A stretch of DNA of 64,000 nucleotides from Hyposmocoma kahamanoa (GCF_003589595.1 NW_020656077.1:2768810-2832809), one strand, 5' to 3'; positions 12,071 to 23,159 are shown, counted from the first letter of the stretch. Notes: a model not told the origin generated them from the sequence alone. Translations and numbers: made by a program.

Positions 12071-12565
12071 TCTATTCTCTGACAAACTAAAGTATGGACG
12101 TGGAAAAATGGTAAATAGTCCAAGTAATAGTGAAAAATAAAGAATAGGAACAATGTTACGAAAAAATAGTAAATGCTGTGTTAAAATAGAAGTTTTCATA
12201 AAAGTCTTACTATGAGCTGACAAATGTTTTTTACATTAGCCTATGTCTATATGCAAGCCTTATGCAGTTGCTAATAGAAAGGCAGACTTAATGCCGCCAG
12301 TGCAAGCACACCCCTGTCTAAGTAATTATTCCGTTTCGTTGCGTTCTAGAATTGCAATCTTAGTTTTAATTAAAACTAGAAAAAGCTTTTCCTCTTTGAG
12401 ATTGTACAAAGTTTAATATTCCAGTTTAATATCAACTTTACGCTACTGGCTACCTATAAAGGTTAGATATCAAAAGAGCAGTAAATATACTTTTTAAATT
12501 GTGGTATATGTGTTGAAAATAACTTGAGTTTCTGAGATGTACCTCTACAATCGCACGCCTCAAGA

Positions 12566-12715
12566 AAGAATGGCATAAGTGGAATTACATCAAACATGTT
12601 TATTGCTCCATTAGACACAGAAAAATATAACCCACATCCTTTGCAATTGGAGAGGATGTGGGTTATATTTTTTTTTCTTAAACATGTTTGACGTAATTCC
12701 ACTTATGCCATTCTT
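12566..12715. repeat. 150-bp foldback element
   Basis: Outer arms 12566-12602 and 12679-12715 are inverted copies matching at 36 of 37 positions (beginning 'aagaatggcataagtggaat'). Inner arms 12621-12640 and 12653-12672 ('aaaaatataacccacatcct') are perfect 20-bp inverted copies around a 12-nt loop. The left side has about 12 extra nt between outer and inner arm. No gene content. Confidence 0.85.
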
Positions 12716-13761
12716 CCATGAGGAGTAGTGGAAGTAAGCTGACAATGTGGCGACACTCGATTTCTCGGCTATTTGAAATGCTATTGATATTATTTTTCGC
12801 GGGAGCATATCCCTTCTTCCCTAGGCTAGTCACCTGACAACTGTTAAATGTCGCAAGGACATAGAGGTCTAATATTTTAAATTAATTCGATTTAAAATAA
12901 GAGGCAATTTAATTCTGTTTTAGTCGTACTTTCCATTAGATACCAGTTTTATCACTTTTTTTGCTTTATATCTATCTAGCAGAGTTTTTGTAATATTTTT
13001 TAATGTAAGTTAAGGAATGTAGGTCAGGATTTAATTTTAAAACGCTCTAATAGGGGTAACGGCTCGGGTGAAACGGTTTGTAAAGTTAGACGATTTTAGC
13101 TTGCTCGTTAGAAAAATATATTGCGTATTGCACCAATTTATTTCAAACAATTACCTTCGCAACAAATATCAATTGTATAGCCTTTAATTTGACTGAAAGT
13201 TAACGTAACCTGAGCTGACTTTCCCTACGTAGTGATTCTCAGTGGGTTACCTAAAGTACCGCTAACTGCTGTTAGGGACACTTTCACTGATCGTCTGGTC
13301 GCGGCACACGCCTCGAAACATCAGATAACTTTTACATATTTTCTATATTGGGTAGACGTATAATACATTACTTACGATCAATTTTACAGCCAATTACTTA
13401 CCTCAAAATAGTTACTTTGAAGGAATGTTATCGCAAAAATGTAATTTTCCGACAAATAGGTTTATGGAAACAATGTACTCACGTGTTAATAACCACACTT
13501 TATTAGTAATTAAAACCTCACCTCGTCTTTTGAAACCTTTTATCTATAACCGGCCAGTTCACTATTAAAATAAAAAGGAATGTCGATGTCACGGTATTTC
13601 TTCATTTCGTTCGAAATACTCAGCATGATTAAGTTTGCGATATATTTATAAATTTGGTTTTTTGCTCGGGAAAGTAAATTTTTAAAATCGCATAAAAATA
13701 TTTTCCACGCGATATCATATATTCCATTGACATGCATATTTGGCAAAGTTCAGAAAATACC
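12716..13761. other. Non-coding stretch
   Basis: The first 140 bases, including 'ccttcttccctaggctagtc', resemble debris I have seen widely in lepidopteran DNA, without a nameable family. The remainder is AT-rich with nothing recognised. Confidence 0.3.
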
Positions 13762-14275
13762 TTTTTTTTATAAATTATAAGCGCGCATTTGACCTACATC
13801 TCACCTGATGGAAAGTGACGATGAGGTGGACGATGGAGCATACATACCTAAATAATGCCTATTCACTCTCGCCTTGAAAAGATCCAAGTTATAACGTTCA
13901 GGGAATAAGTCTGCAGGCAGGGAATTCCACTCCATAGCCGTTCGCCATTTAAATGTGGACATAGAACGCTTCGTGCGAATTTTTGGAATATGCACAACAT
14001 AGAACCCAAGCCTACGCCTAGTTCCCCGGCGATGGAAAGGGGAAGGCGGAATTAAATCGTGTAATTCCATCGCATACTCTCCGTAATATATCCTGTAAAA
14101 TACTTACTTAAAAGGCTTGCGTGCCAGACCCTGTGAAAAGCTTTAGAAATGTCCAAAGACACTGAATGTGCTTCGCCTTGCTTTTCTATAGCCTCGCTCC
14201 ATATGTGACAGGCATACACAAAAAGATCCCCAGTAGATCGCCCTCATCGGAATCCATACTGGCGACTAGCCCTGA
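13762..14275 (-). pseudogene. R1/jockey-like LINE relic with internal deletion
   Basis: Read on the minus strand, 14240-14100 gives '...HIWSEAIEKQGEAHSVSLDI' and 'SKAFHRVWH', which is reverse-transcriptase motif A (normally LDISKAFDRVWH). It runs directly into 'IYYGEYAMELHDLIPP' and 'MEWNSLPADLFPERYNLDLF', the C-terminal block of R1/jockey-type LINE proteins. The palm and thumb between them, including the YADD box, are missing, so several hundred codons were deleted near 14098. The 3' end is A-rich (plus-strand 'ttttttttata' at 13764). There is also an in-frame stop upstream of motif A. Inactive. Confidence 0.75.
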
Positions 14276-14811
14276 TCTAGCCATGAACTAGCTCATGATC
14301 AATATTTGAATAATATTACTGACTACTTATATTTCATATTAAAGATGAATTTATTGATATCTACAGTCATTTACATAATATAAGTTACTTTCAGGCTATT
14401 GATCAGCGCTATCTGGATATAAGACGGAATTTTGACCTTTTTCAGAGTTACGATCTGTACTATGCAGATTAGCAGTTCGCTTGAATAATTAAATTTGAGT
14501 AATTAAGTTAAGTTCGATTTTATTTTGTTATAGAAAATTCCGGAATTTCTTGCAAACGTCAGGCTTCATGTCCGGACTATTCAAATTTCGGAATGGTAAC
14601 CCTAGTTAACACCTTATATTTCGTCTGAGACCAACGTTATAATTTCTTGCTAGACTACAATTACTTTATTGAGTATTTCTTAGAAATCGAAGCATACGTT
14701 GGCACGCTCCAGTAAAAAGTATTTAGTCTAACTCTCAGTCAAAACTAATAACACAATGACATTTTCAAATCCACAAGTTACTCTTACGATAAAATTGCTA
14801 AAGTTCCTTAC
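14276..14811. other. Non-coding stretch
   Basis: AT-rich, nothing recognised. If the minus-strand candidate exon at 14812-15027 is real, this would be intron downstream of it. Confidence 0.3.
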
Positions 14812-15027
14812 TTCGTATTATCCTTGGAACGTAAACGCGGTTGATGTTCGTAACGCTATAGCCCAGATTAGTCCAGTTGGAGCGTTCGATTTTCTTTGTG
14901 TCAATTAAGCTGGCCTGATTCGAAGCCATTGAGCTGCTTCCTATAGGCAACAGCACGACTTGCGGATAAAGAGTATTATATGGAATTTTTGCCAAGCTTG
15001 CGCTGCCCACGTCGTCCCGCGTATCTC
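14812..15027 (-). CDS. Candidate internal coding exon of an unidentified minus-strand gene
   Basis: On the minus strand a frame without stops is bounded by an acceptor ('tatactttgtag', 15028-15039) and a donor ('gtaagg', 14806-14811). The exon is 216 nt, a multiple of three, entering and leaving in the same phase (one base before, two after), so it could be skipped without a frameshift. The peptide includes 'SASLAKIPYNTLYPQVVLLP', 'SLIDTKKIERSNWTNLGYSV' and 'TNINRVYVPRIIR'; NWT is a possible N-glycosylation site. I do not recognise the protein and found no partner exon. It might be a chance frame or a TE fragment; base composition above background and matching splice signals argue for coding. 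Confidence 0.4.
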
Positions 15028-17123
15028 CTACAAAGTATAAGCATACCTATACACATTATATATTTTGCTCCACTGTGACATTTCCTCCAATCGCATATCT
15101 TTTTACTAACTCTTGTCTATCTTATTAGTTGATCTTTCTTATTTTTCGCATGAGACTCTGACGATGAAAAACTCAAAAATTATTATAATAGTCGTGCTTA
15201 GATACATCCAATCGACGTCACTTTTATGCGGTTATTATGACAATTAATTAATGAGTTGGTTTGTATATGTGATTTATTTCAACAAGTTCGAAAGCTTGAA
15301 ACTTATGCCTAGTTTCCTATCATTATGACAAACAACGTTTGATCGTCGACTTTCGAAAATTCTGTTACAAAATTTTCAACTTCCGTACAAACTGGCATCA
15401 TATAATCGACTTGTGTTGGAAGAAAAACGTGTGAATGTACAAAATTTGTAGAAAAAAAAATCATTTCATAAGAGTGGTATATGAAGTAGTTACGGAGTTA
15501 TTAAATGTAGCCTTATGTTATATCTTGTTTTATCTAATTATTTAAAATTTTTTACGATGTGGATGACGTGTTATGTGACTATTATCTATCTGTTCTTGTG
15601 TGCTCACAAAGTAGTTGAAATAGTTTGCCATTTCATTCATATATACGTGTAAATATATCTATCCGTATAGTAGGTATATGTAATAGTATAGGCTGTAATT
15701 TTCCTAGAGCGTCGGCGGCGTGCGGTGGATTCGTTGAGCCGAGGTGTACATGATGTTGATTTACTACGCATGACGCAAAAAAATTGGTATATTTGCGGAC
15801 GCACCGTCTGAGCTCTTAAAGATCCAAGGTAGACAATGAGGGAGAGGTCTGCGAGAGGTTGGCAGTTACCTATAACTGACCAAATACGACGTTAACGTCT
15901 AGAGTGACGGGGCTGTGTAATGCGCACGACGGTTGATACAATTAGCCTATGTATACATACTTTGTAGCTTTGTTATGAATAAATTTCCATAATGACTCCG
16001 CTTCAGGCACAAAGATAACACAAAGTTAAAAACTTGCTATAGGCTACATCGTTATGCTAGCACAATTAAGTTTGTCGGCAACATTGACTGCACAGTATAC
16101 AAAGCCTCCAGGGAAAATTCTGCCAAAATTGTTTTTGTTTGTTAATCTATCTCCTCTTCTTTTAATCGAGTAAAAGCATTTCAAGTTTTATTAATTTATT
16201 TGTCTATATCACAATCCTCCGCTATCCGGATCGGATGACAAAAATGATTTTCGTTTTTCGATTAGTCGCCAGAGGCTAGGCCGTGTTCGGTGTCTCAATT
16301 GATAGCGCCGGCAGGCAGCGGTGCCGGTTATTGGATCCGCAAATCGGCTGCAATTTAAAACCGCTATTATGTTTAGTGGTGATCTACCGGTAGTGAGAAA
16401 TGGTAAAAACCCAGCGTTGGGCAGGCGAAACAAGTGGAGCGCAACATTCGGTGACGACCGCTATCACTGTGCAGGGCATGGAGAATTATCTCACAATTGC
16501 CATTTTTGTGCATTGTCCGATCATAGCAATAAGAAGCATGTTAATATTTTTGTCTCGATTTAGTGTTGTTGACCAGTATTGAGCAGTGTAAGTATACTAA
16601 TAAAACATAATGAATGTGCAGTATTACCATCAATTCAACATAGCCACATTACACTACATTGACAACAAATAAACAAACGCTAAGATAAAAAACAAAAAGC
16701 TCTGGTCACTATTAATATAAATAGGGAAGCCCTCGTCCCTCCCTACAACGTAAAATAGTCCAACATGTTAATAGAAACCGCATTAAGTGCACACATCTTA
16801 CTGAGGTGTATTAGTTAGCTAGGTATCTACTTACAAATAGTATCATACGCGTAAATCATAATTATAATATCAGAATTGAAGGTAGGTTGCTTAGGAATGA
16901 AAGATAGTTACTGACGTTTAGTCGATTGATTGAAAGACTGGCTCATAGCCTGCGGCGGGCATCATGCACATATATACATATACATAATACGTAAAATATA
17001 ATTAAATATCGGTAGCGATCATTGTCCAAAATAAATGTATGTATTTAATTTTATAGCATCATATATAGTACACAAAATAGCATCATACAAACATGGGTTG
17101 TGATAGGGTGTTACAATCCACTA
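15028..17123. other. Non-coding stretch with an unrecognised open patch
   Basis: Mainly AT-rich. At about 16209-16563 the sequence is less AT-rich and open on both strands for 60-80 codons, but resembles no family I know and lacks convincing splice sites. It may be old LINE sequence. Confidence 0.3.
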
Positions 17124-18087
17124 TAGTCCGTTTTTATTGAAGATGGAAAAATTTGACATTTGCAGGGTTGCCAGTTTTCGTAAAATTTTAAATAGTCATG
17201 TAGCTATTGTCGATAGATTTATCGATAGGCTGGAAAGATGATAATAGTTTCCAAAATATGTATGAATTGTGAGACTTATAACATTCTAATGATTAGTAAT
17301 TGCGTTATCGCCGTCTTTACTCTTATTTTGACGTTTGGCCCGCGAGTATCAAAATCAATTCGTAAAGTATCTACAGACGCACGTTCAAATTATTGCCCTA
17401 TTGTAGACTATGTAGAATACCACCTGAACTCGTTTTTATTCATATACATTTTTAATAATGATAGTTGGATTTGATTATCTATACTGAATTAAAATGAAAA
17501 ACCACAAAATTTCCCTTTTTGATTTTTAATAGATGTGATGAACTTACAAAAGTTGACAATTCAAATGTACTTAACAACGTACGTAACAATAACGTGAACT
17601 AACAAAAGAAACGTAATAAGCGCGAGCGCAAGTTAGCACATCCGAACAAGCCAAGGAGTGGTAGTCGAGTGCGGCAAATTCAGCCGGCCCGCTGTGCCCG
17701 TACGGCATTTTATTTATTTGTTTAAATTTTAGTAGCTACTTTTGTCTATAATAAGTAATATAATAACGACTCGCATATACCAATTACCAGCATAAGTAAA
17801 GATGACGTATATTTTTATTATACAGTTTTTTACGTTTTTCAATGTTAATTTATAATAAAAAAAAATAAAAGCAATAGTAGCCCAGCAGTGGCACGAATAA
17901 TGGGCCGATGATGATTCAAATTTAACAAGTTCGGACAATCATTGCGTAAGCGTAACCAATATTCAGTCGATAATTCATTCATTCATTCATTCATATTTAT
18001 CGACTGCAATCACTAGCTACTTGAGAACGGGCAACACTTTTGCGCAACGAATTGTCAAATTTTTCCATCTTCACTAAAAACGGACTA
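17124..18087. mobile_element. Non-autonomous TIR DNA transposon, 964 bp, TA-flanked
   Basis: Left end 'tagtccgtttttattgaaga' followed by 'tggaaaaatttgaca' is matched by the inverse at 18053-18087 ('ttccatcttcactaaaaacg' then 'gacta'). The terminal inverted repeats run about 35 bp with one or two mismatches and are followed by weaker similarity. TA flanks both ends (17122-17123 and 18088-18089), fitting a TA target duplication; TATA is also possible. The interior has no transposase. It holds a (TTCA)n run at 17972-17995 and a fragment of the TGATGA-tailed SINE at 17877-17912. Confidence 0.75.
17877..17912 (+). mobile_element. 3' fragment of tRNA-derived SINE (TGATGA tail)
   Basis: 'cccagcagtggcacgaataa' then 'tgggccgatgatgatt' matches the 3' end of the SINE copies at 22148, 36492 and 38832, where it appears in inverse orientation. 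Here it lies inside the 964-bp TIR element. Confidence 0.6.
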
Positions 18088-18574
18088 TAATTACAAATAA
18101 ATATGAAATAAAAGCATTTTTAATATATCAATAACCAGCCGTGATCTTTGTTCGCTATGCGTCGTTTGTGTGCTTCGTTTTTGTTTCTGGAAGAATAATT
18201 TGCAACATGTTGTTGCATTATATTTCGAATTTTTAATAAATAACACTGTATTAAACATGTGTTTAACAGCAGTACTAAGAGTAAAATTCACTAAAATATG
18301 TAGTTATTGGTACACCATTCCTTATATTCTGTATTTAGATACTTTATATTTGAGCTTTTTTTAGTTCGAAAAGTGGAAAATGCCGCTGTGCACATAGAGC
18401 GCATTATAAGTTTCCGGAACTGGTCACTTACATAAACAATATTTAAAAAGTCATTACAACATTTACAAATGCAACTCTTTGGCTGTAGAATACAGTTTGA
18501 CTGTTAGTCATCTGACTGTTACTTGTTTTTACATTATAGCGTCATTTTAGAAATTGGTTGTCTACATCACCATG

Positions 18575-19721
18575 GATTTAACTCGTGAAAATTTTCGTAG
18601 TATGATTTTCTACGACTTTAAGTGTAATTTAACAGCTCAGCTGAGCTTCGCTTGGCTTCAAATTGCTGTTGGCGATGAAGCACCATGCAAGACGACTATT
18701 TACAGCTGGTTTGCAGAATTCAAACGCGGTCGTGTGAATCTCAGGGTCGTATTCTAGAAGTCTACTCAATTTTCAGTGCTCACTGCAATACTCAAGTCCT
18801 GACTTGAATATTGAGTAGAGTTCTGGAATAGGACCCTCAGTGACGAATTTCGTGATGGTCGCCCGTCCGCTGATGTGAACAACAACAATATCGATGCTGT
18901 GCGCCTTGTGATCAATACAGACAGACCTGTGACGTACCATGAGATTCGGGCATCTTTAGGCACAGGCATGAGTCAAATACAATCAATACTACACGAACAT
19001 TTGGGTGTGAAAAAGCTGTGCTCTCGGTGGATCTCACACAATTTGACTGAGGCTCAGAAAACGGATCGCGTCACTTGGTGCAATGCCATGCTTATCAGAT
19101 TCAACGAAGGGGCGTCAAATTTGGTGTGGGACATAGTAACAGGTGACGAAACATGGATTTATAGTTACGATCTCGAAACAAAGCAGCAATCGAGCGTATG
19201 GGTCTTTCGAGATGAGCCGAAACCAACCAAAGTGGAGTGCGTGCAAAGTGCCTCTAAGCGGATGATTACTTCTTTTTTAAATAAAATTGGACACGTGGCT
19301 ACTCTTGCTTTGGAGAATCGTTGTACCGTGAATAGTGATTGGTACACGATCATTTGTTGGCCGGAAGTTATTGATAAACTTCGTAAAAATAACCGTAAAC
19401 GCCGTATCATCTTGCACCACGATAATGCCAGTTCTCACACGGCCACACAGATAAAATGAATTTTTGAAGGTGGACAACATTGACCTTACGAGCCTTCCCG
19501 CGTACAGTCCCGACCTGGCACCTTGTGACTTTTATTTATTTCCAAAAATTAGGAACCAGTTACGCGGTCAACGATTTTCATCACCTGAAGAGGCTGTCGA
19601 AGAGTCTGAAAAATATGTTTCAGAGATTGTCACGAAAGAGTGGCATAAATGTTTTCAAAATTGGTTCATTCATATGAAAAAGTGCATTAACGCTAACGGA
19701 GAATATTTTGAGAAACAATAA
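18575..19721 (+). pseudogene. mariner transposase pseudogene (DD34D)
   Basis: The helix-turn-helix N-terminal part ('APCKTTIYSWFAEFKRGRVN', 18680-18738) is followed by the nested MITE, then 'LSDEFRDGRPSADVNNNNID' resumes in the same frame because MITE plus duplication is 96 nt. The catalytic core follows to 19458. The last 85 codons (19464-19721), carrying the third catalytic Asp in 'YSPDLAPCD', are in another frame. The three acidic catalytic residues are all still encoded. Subgroup (irritans, mauritiana or other) was not determined. Confidence 0.88.
18744..18836. mobile_element. 93-bp MITE, PIF/Harbinger-like, nested in mariner
   Basis: The ends are inverted repeats of about 28 bp: 'gggtcgtattctagaagtct' at the left and 'ttctggaataggaccc' at the right, continuing inward with 'actcaat'/'attgagt'. 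TCA is duplicated on both sides (18741-18743 and 18837-18839). Removing the element and one TCA restores a normal mariner reading frame, confirming the boundaries. A 3-bp target duplication with GGG...CCC ends fits PIF/Harbinger; other superfamilies with 3-bp duplications are not excluded. Confidence 0.85.
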
Positions 19722-19787
19722 ATTCATTTCTGACCATTTATAGTATTTTTTTCTTATTCATTCCGGAAAGTTATAGTGCACCCCACG

Positions 19788-20892
19788 TATGACCATAAAA
19801 TACAGCTTGGCGGCCCGCGGCGCGACGCGGCGTCGAGGTCTTGCGGTCGATATAGTACTTGAAGTCTGCACTCAACAATTCTGTACTTTCCGCCATATTA
19901 CAAAGTTTTGCAATTGAATGTCAAACTTATTGTTGCCGTACCTACATGACCCATCTCATACCTTGTCGTCCTAAAATCGAATATGGATCAAATCCCGAGA
20001 ACGTATAACAGCGTCTTCCTGTGTTGGATTATGGTTTAACTCTACTGAGGTCACTGGTTTTTGGGAATTCTGTGTCCAAGTCAATGACAAAAAGCTAATG
20101 CGGTAGTTGATTACAGTTACTATTTTTTGTTCATATACATAAATGAAAACAGTGAGGTTCACATGGAAGCCAACGCTAAGAATTATTGATGTCGGAAAAG
20201 CTGTCTAGGCCACGGTGTTTAGATTTTAGGTCTCCTATAACAACGATTGCGATAGTTTTACCAACATACGGCAGTGCTTGCTTTGAAATGGCAAGTGCAC
20301 CTATCAAGGGTTCTGTAGGTACAAATAACCATACCACCCTGTAGGTACTATGAAGTTGTCAAATCCATTGAATGTTTTAAATTCTTGCGAATCTAGTTGC
20401 GCTTCAGTACTTACGTAATAAAGGAGTAATGTTACGGTGATGACCACAAATTAATGTAGCTACTACACATTTTGTTAGAAAATTGAGCATTAGACAGAGA
20501 TTGAGTATATTATAGTGTAGAGAAATGGAGATAATAACTTCATATTGCACTACCAGTGTCATTATTACGGCTGTATCGCAGTAACGACATATATAATTTC
20601 ACTTTCACCTCATTTCATCCAAGGTATTCACAAATACAGGACGTTGTTGCGTTATGTTAATACTCTGTAGAAAGGTACCTACAATTTTCTTTTAGACACT
20701 AATTGCTATTTGACCAATGTTCGTGTCGTCAGTAGAATAAATTAGGTGTTCAAAATTTCCAAAATGGCAACGGTCCGATCTAATTTAATTTTTGTCATTT
20801 CAGTCCCCGACGCGAAGTATATTTAAGTTATTTCACATACTTCAAATTTTTTAAGTATATACAGGGAATAATAATAAATGTAATCTAACTAC
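19788..20892. other. Non-coding stretch
   Basis: Starts with a short GC-rich patch (19808-19838). A minus-strand segment at about 19985-20060 resembles unclassified repeat debris. Otherwise nothing recognised. Confidence 0.3.
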
Positions 20893-21075
20893 TGGTGAAA
20901 TTACAGGCACACGTGACTTGTCAACTTATGTCCCGAGGTGACGGGCGCAGTGGCAGTGCCCCTCAGATCTTTGCGATTTAAAGCTGTGAGTGGCACTGCA
21001 ACTGTTATGGATAGGAGTGTAGCTTACCATCAGGCGCACGACTTGTGCGTCCCGGGACTGAATATTATAAAAAAA
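20893..21075 (+). mobile_element. SINE-like repeat family A, copy 3 (3' part)
   Basis: Begins at 'ctggtgaaattacaggcac' and keeps all downstream landmarks, ending 'gactgaatattataaaaaaa'. The upstream third ('gagctccttgtgaaa...') is absent, as expected for 5' truncation during retrotransposition. Confidence 0.8.
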
Positions 21076-21179
21076 AACTTATCTGATGAAATTAACCAAA
21101 TTGGAAATCTAATCTCGGTAGTATTACTCTTGTTAACAAAAACCTAAATCGGTTGTCTCTTACTCTTCACCACTACTTA

Positions 21180-21610
21180 GTAGCACTGGAGCAAAGCTGT
21201 AGAATATGCTCGACCATTCTTATTCAATCGCACTTTGATGACATTCGGGTTGTGTGTACTAGGAAAGAGAGACGCAGGCTGGGAATTCCATTCCTTGGCT
21301 ATATGTATTATAAAGGACGACGTAAACCGCATAGCATGCCTGAAAGGCTGGTAGAGCTCGTGAGCACATTCCCCGAAGACAATAATCTGTTGAAAACTGA
21401 CAGACAAAACTGAACTTTGTGCCGATGGGCTAAACTAGAAAGCTTAAACTCGAGGTAATTGTCACCAATAAGTCTCCTGGCTCCGAGTGAAGAACTTCTA
21501 GTTGTTATTTCACTGAGCCTGCCCATAGGTGACTTCTACTTCAAGCAAGATATGATTTGCGTTTTGCACAAGGTTTAAGCTGTCCAGGCAAGAAATACAG
21601 TTTCATGCTG
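21180..21610 (-). pseudogene. LINE reverse-transcriptase C-terminal relic
   Basis: Minus-strand frames give 'SHLWAGSVK' near 21530, 'RRLIGDNYLEFKLSSLAHRH' and then 'VFGECAHELYQPF' and 'AKEWNSQPASLFPSTHN'. This is the order of the C-terminal region of R1/jockey-like LINE proteins (HLWAG..., R..R.VGD..L, L.HRR.V..L, FGEC..EL, EWN.LP...FP). At least two frameshifts and stops interrupt it. It is related to, but not collinear with, the relic at 13762-14275. Confidence 0.65.
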
Positions 21611-22147
21611 TTACAAACGCCCAGATTGTCATTTTAGTGCCAAAGTTCAGATCTGCTCTGAATGTCATGCTCAGAAGCGCCAGACCGTCAGTAACAGGGA
21701 CAGGTATACCTACCGTGAAAAGCGGGAGTCAGTCCAAATGGACTCTTTTTTGCCGAAGACCTTGCTTTTTAGTGACATTGAAATGATTTAGGTAGTTGTA
21801 ATTAAGTTCATTCAACGTCAGGATGTTTCATTTTACCACCATGATATTCAATTATTTTTTCGTGAAATTACTCTACTAGTTGATTATAATTATTAATACT
21901 AAGATCGAACACTGAAAAAACTCCTTCGAGGCCAAGTTCGTCCGCATCACCATCTCCTCTCTTCGGCCTCTCTCAATGAATGGATAACTATCTTTCTGTC
22001 ATTTCAGTTTTCCAGATACATTTCGGTAACTAAGTCGATAATAGTGCAAGTATCTTCCATCTTTACTATTTTATTATTCTGGGATTTTTACAATTGATCT
22101 CATATATGTGATAATGCATTACAAGCTGCTATAGTCTGCGTAATAGT

Positions 22148-22365
22148 ATCATCATCAACCTATTTATATGTCCCACTGCTGGGCACGGGTCTTCTTTCAG
22201 ACGAGGGTTTAGGCCATAGTCCGCCACGCTGGCCCAATGCGGGTTGGGGACTTCACATTCGTTTTTCGAGAGTTGTGAACTTTCTTCAAGGCCGATTTCA
22301 TCCATAGAGTGTCATCACGATGTTTTCCTTCACTGAAAAGCTCATGATGAATTTCAAATTAAATA
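22148..22365 (-). mobile_element. tRNA-derived SINE with TGATGA tail, copy 2 (head missing)
   Basis: On the plus strand it reads 'atcatcatcaacc', 'tgtcccactgctgggcacgg', 'gtccgccacgctggcccaat', 'gcgggttggggacttcacat' and 'cacgatgttttccttcactg'. The tRNA-like head should follow at the right but is lost at about 22365. Confidence 0.75.
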
Positions 22366-22734
22366 ATAATAGTAATAGTATGTATGTTCGTAATTAATTT
22401 GTACACGTCCTCGAAACTGGCCCGTTCACGAGTGTTTCATAATTAGTTTGCCCGGTTAGTTTGAAATTATGCGGATGTAAATAATTTAATTAATAACTTT
22501 TCAGTAATATAACGTATAAAAATTATTTGAAATATTTTAGTTATATTCGTTTATACAGTACTTTCAGAGCACAAAAAGTTAGTCAAACAGAACTAATTTT
22601 TTAAAATTTCTGTGGGTAAATGTGGCTAGTATTTAAATTGTAAAATTAGAATTTTATTTACTTAAGACCAAGTCCTAAAACAGCGTACTGTAGAGGTACT
22701 CCGTCAACACTAATTGGCACTTTTCTCTTTCCAG

Positions 22735-22920
22735 AGAGTAACTCCGCAAAATTATTAGGCCTCGCGAGAGCTAATAGTCGCGCCTCGCGACTTCATGATC
22801 ATACAGAACTTGCATGATCTGGGTCGAGGTTAAGATGGCTGCAGCTCCCGCAACGGCTTCCTGCCTCAACACCGAACATGGCTGCGTCATGTTTGACTGT
22901 CTTGCCCATCTATGGGACTG
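22735..22920 (+). CDS. kmr: Proposed first coding exon of the PLEKHA5/6/7-like PH protein
   Basis: A pyrimidine-rich acceptor ('ttttctctttccag', to 22734) precedes the exon and the donor GTGAGT starts at 22921. ATG at 22835 has A at -3 and G at +4; a weaker in-frame ATG lies at 22814 and a TGA upstream closes the frame. It encodes 28 codons, 'MAAAPATASCLNTEHGCVMF' then 'DCLAHLWD', plus two bases (TG). The next recognised exon starts with the single base G at 58392, completing TGG (Trp), so the phase fits. The local composition is GC-richer than the surroundings. The link is inference: it rests on phase, start context and position, without transcript support, and other exons may lie in between. 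Alternatively this could be the start of a different short transcript. Confidence 0.55.
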
Positions 22921-23159
22921 GTGAGTATTTACACTTTATCCTTCTGTCACAGTGTAGACACCCAATATCGCTAATAATAAAGCTAGTTTAATTAGATTTT
23001 TCTGACCTTTCAAAGTCTTGCCCTTGCGTGATTGACTTGTTCTTTTACAATAGTTATTGAGCACGCATTTTCATAATTTAACACAAACATTTTGCTCATT
23101 TATTAGTACAAAAACATCTATCATGCAATTTGCATCTTACTTAAAATTTGTTGCACATA

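Larger units (their letters stand above)
18397..19787 (+). mobile_element. mariner-type transposon, near full length, inactivated
   Basis: Terminal inverted repeats are visible at 18397-18419 ('gcgcattataagtttccgg') and about 19761-19787 ('ttccggaaagttatagtgca'), flanked by TA. Without the nested 93-bp MITE and its duplicated TCA the element is about 1.3 kb, the usual mariner size. The transposase reads from 18575 ('MDLTRENFRSMIFYDFK') to 19721 ('NANGEYFEKQ'), with DD34D landmarks: 'VTGDETWIYSYD', 'ILHHDNASSHTA' and 'AYSPDLAPCDFYLFPK'. Two lesions kill the frame: the MITE brings an in-frame TAG at 18754, and a frameshift with a stop follows 'TATQIK' near 19459. It lies about 3 kb upstream of the proposed first exon of the PH gene. 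Confidence 0.9.

Noticed and set aside
18766..18969. Minus-strand open frame overlapping the mariner.
   Set aside because: Antisense shadow running across the nested MITE; no independent support.
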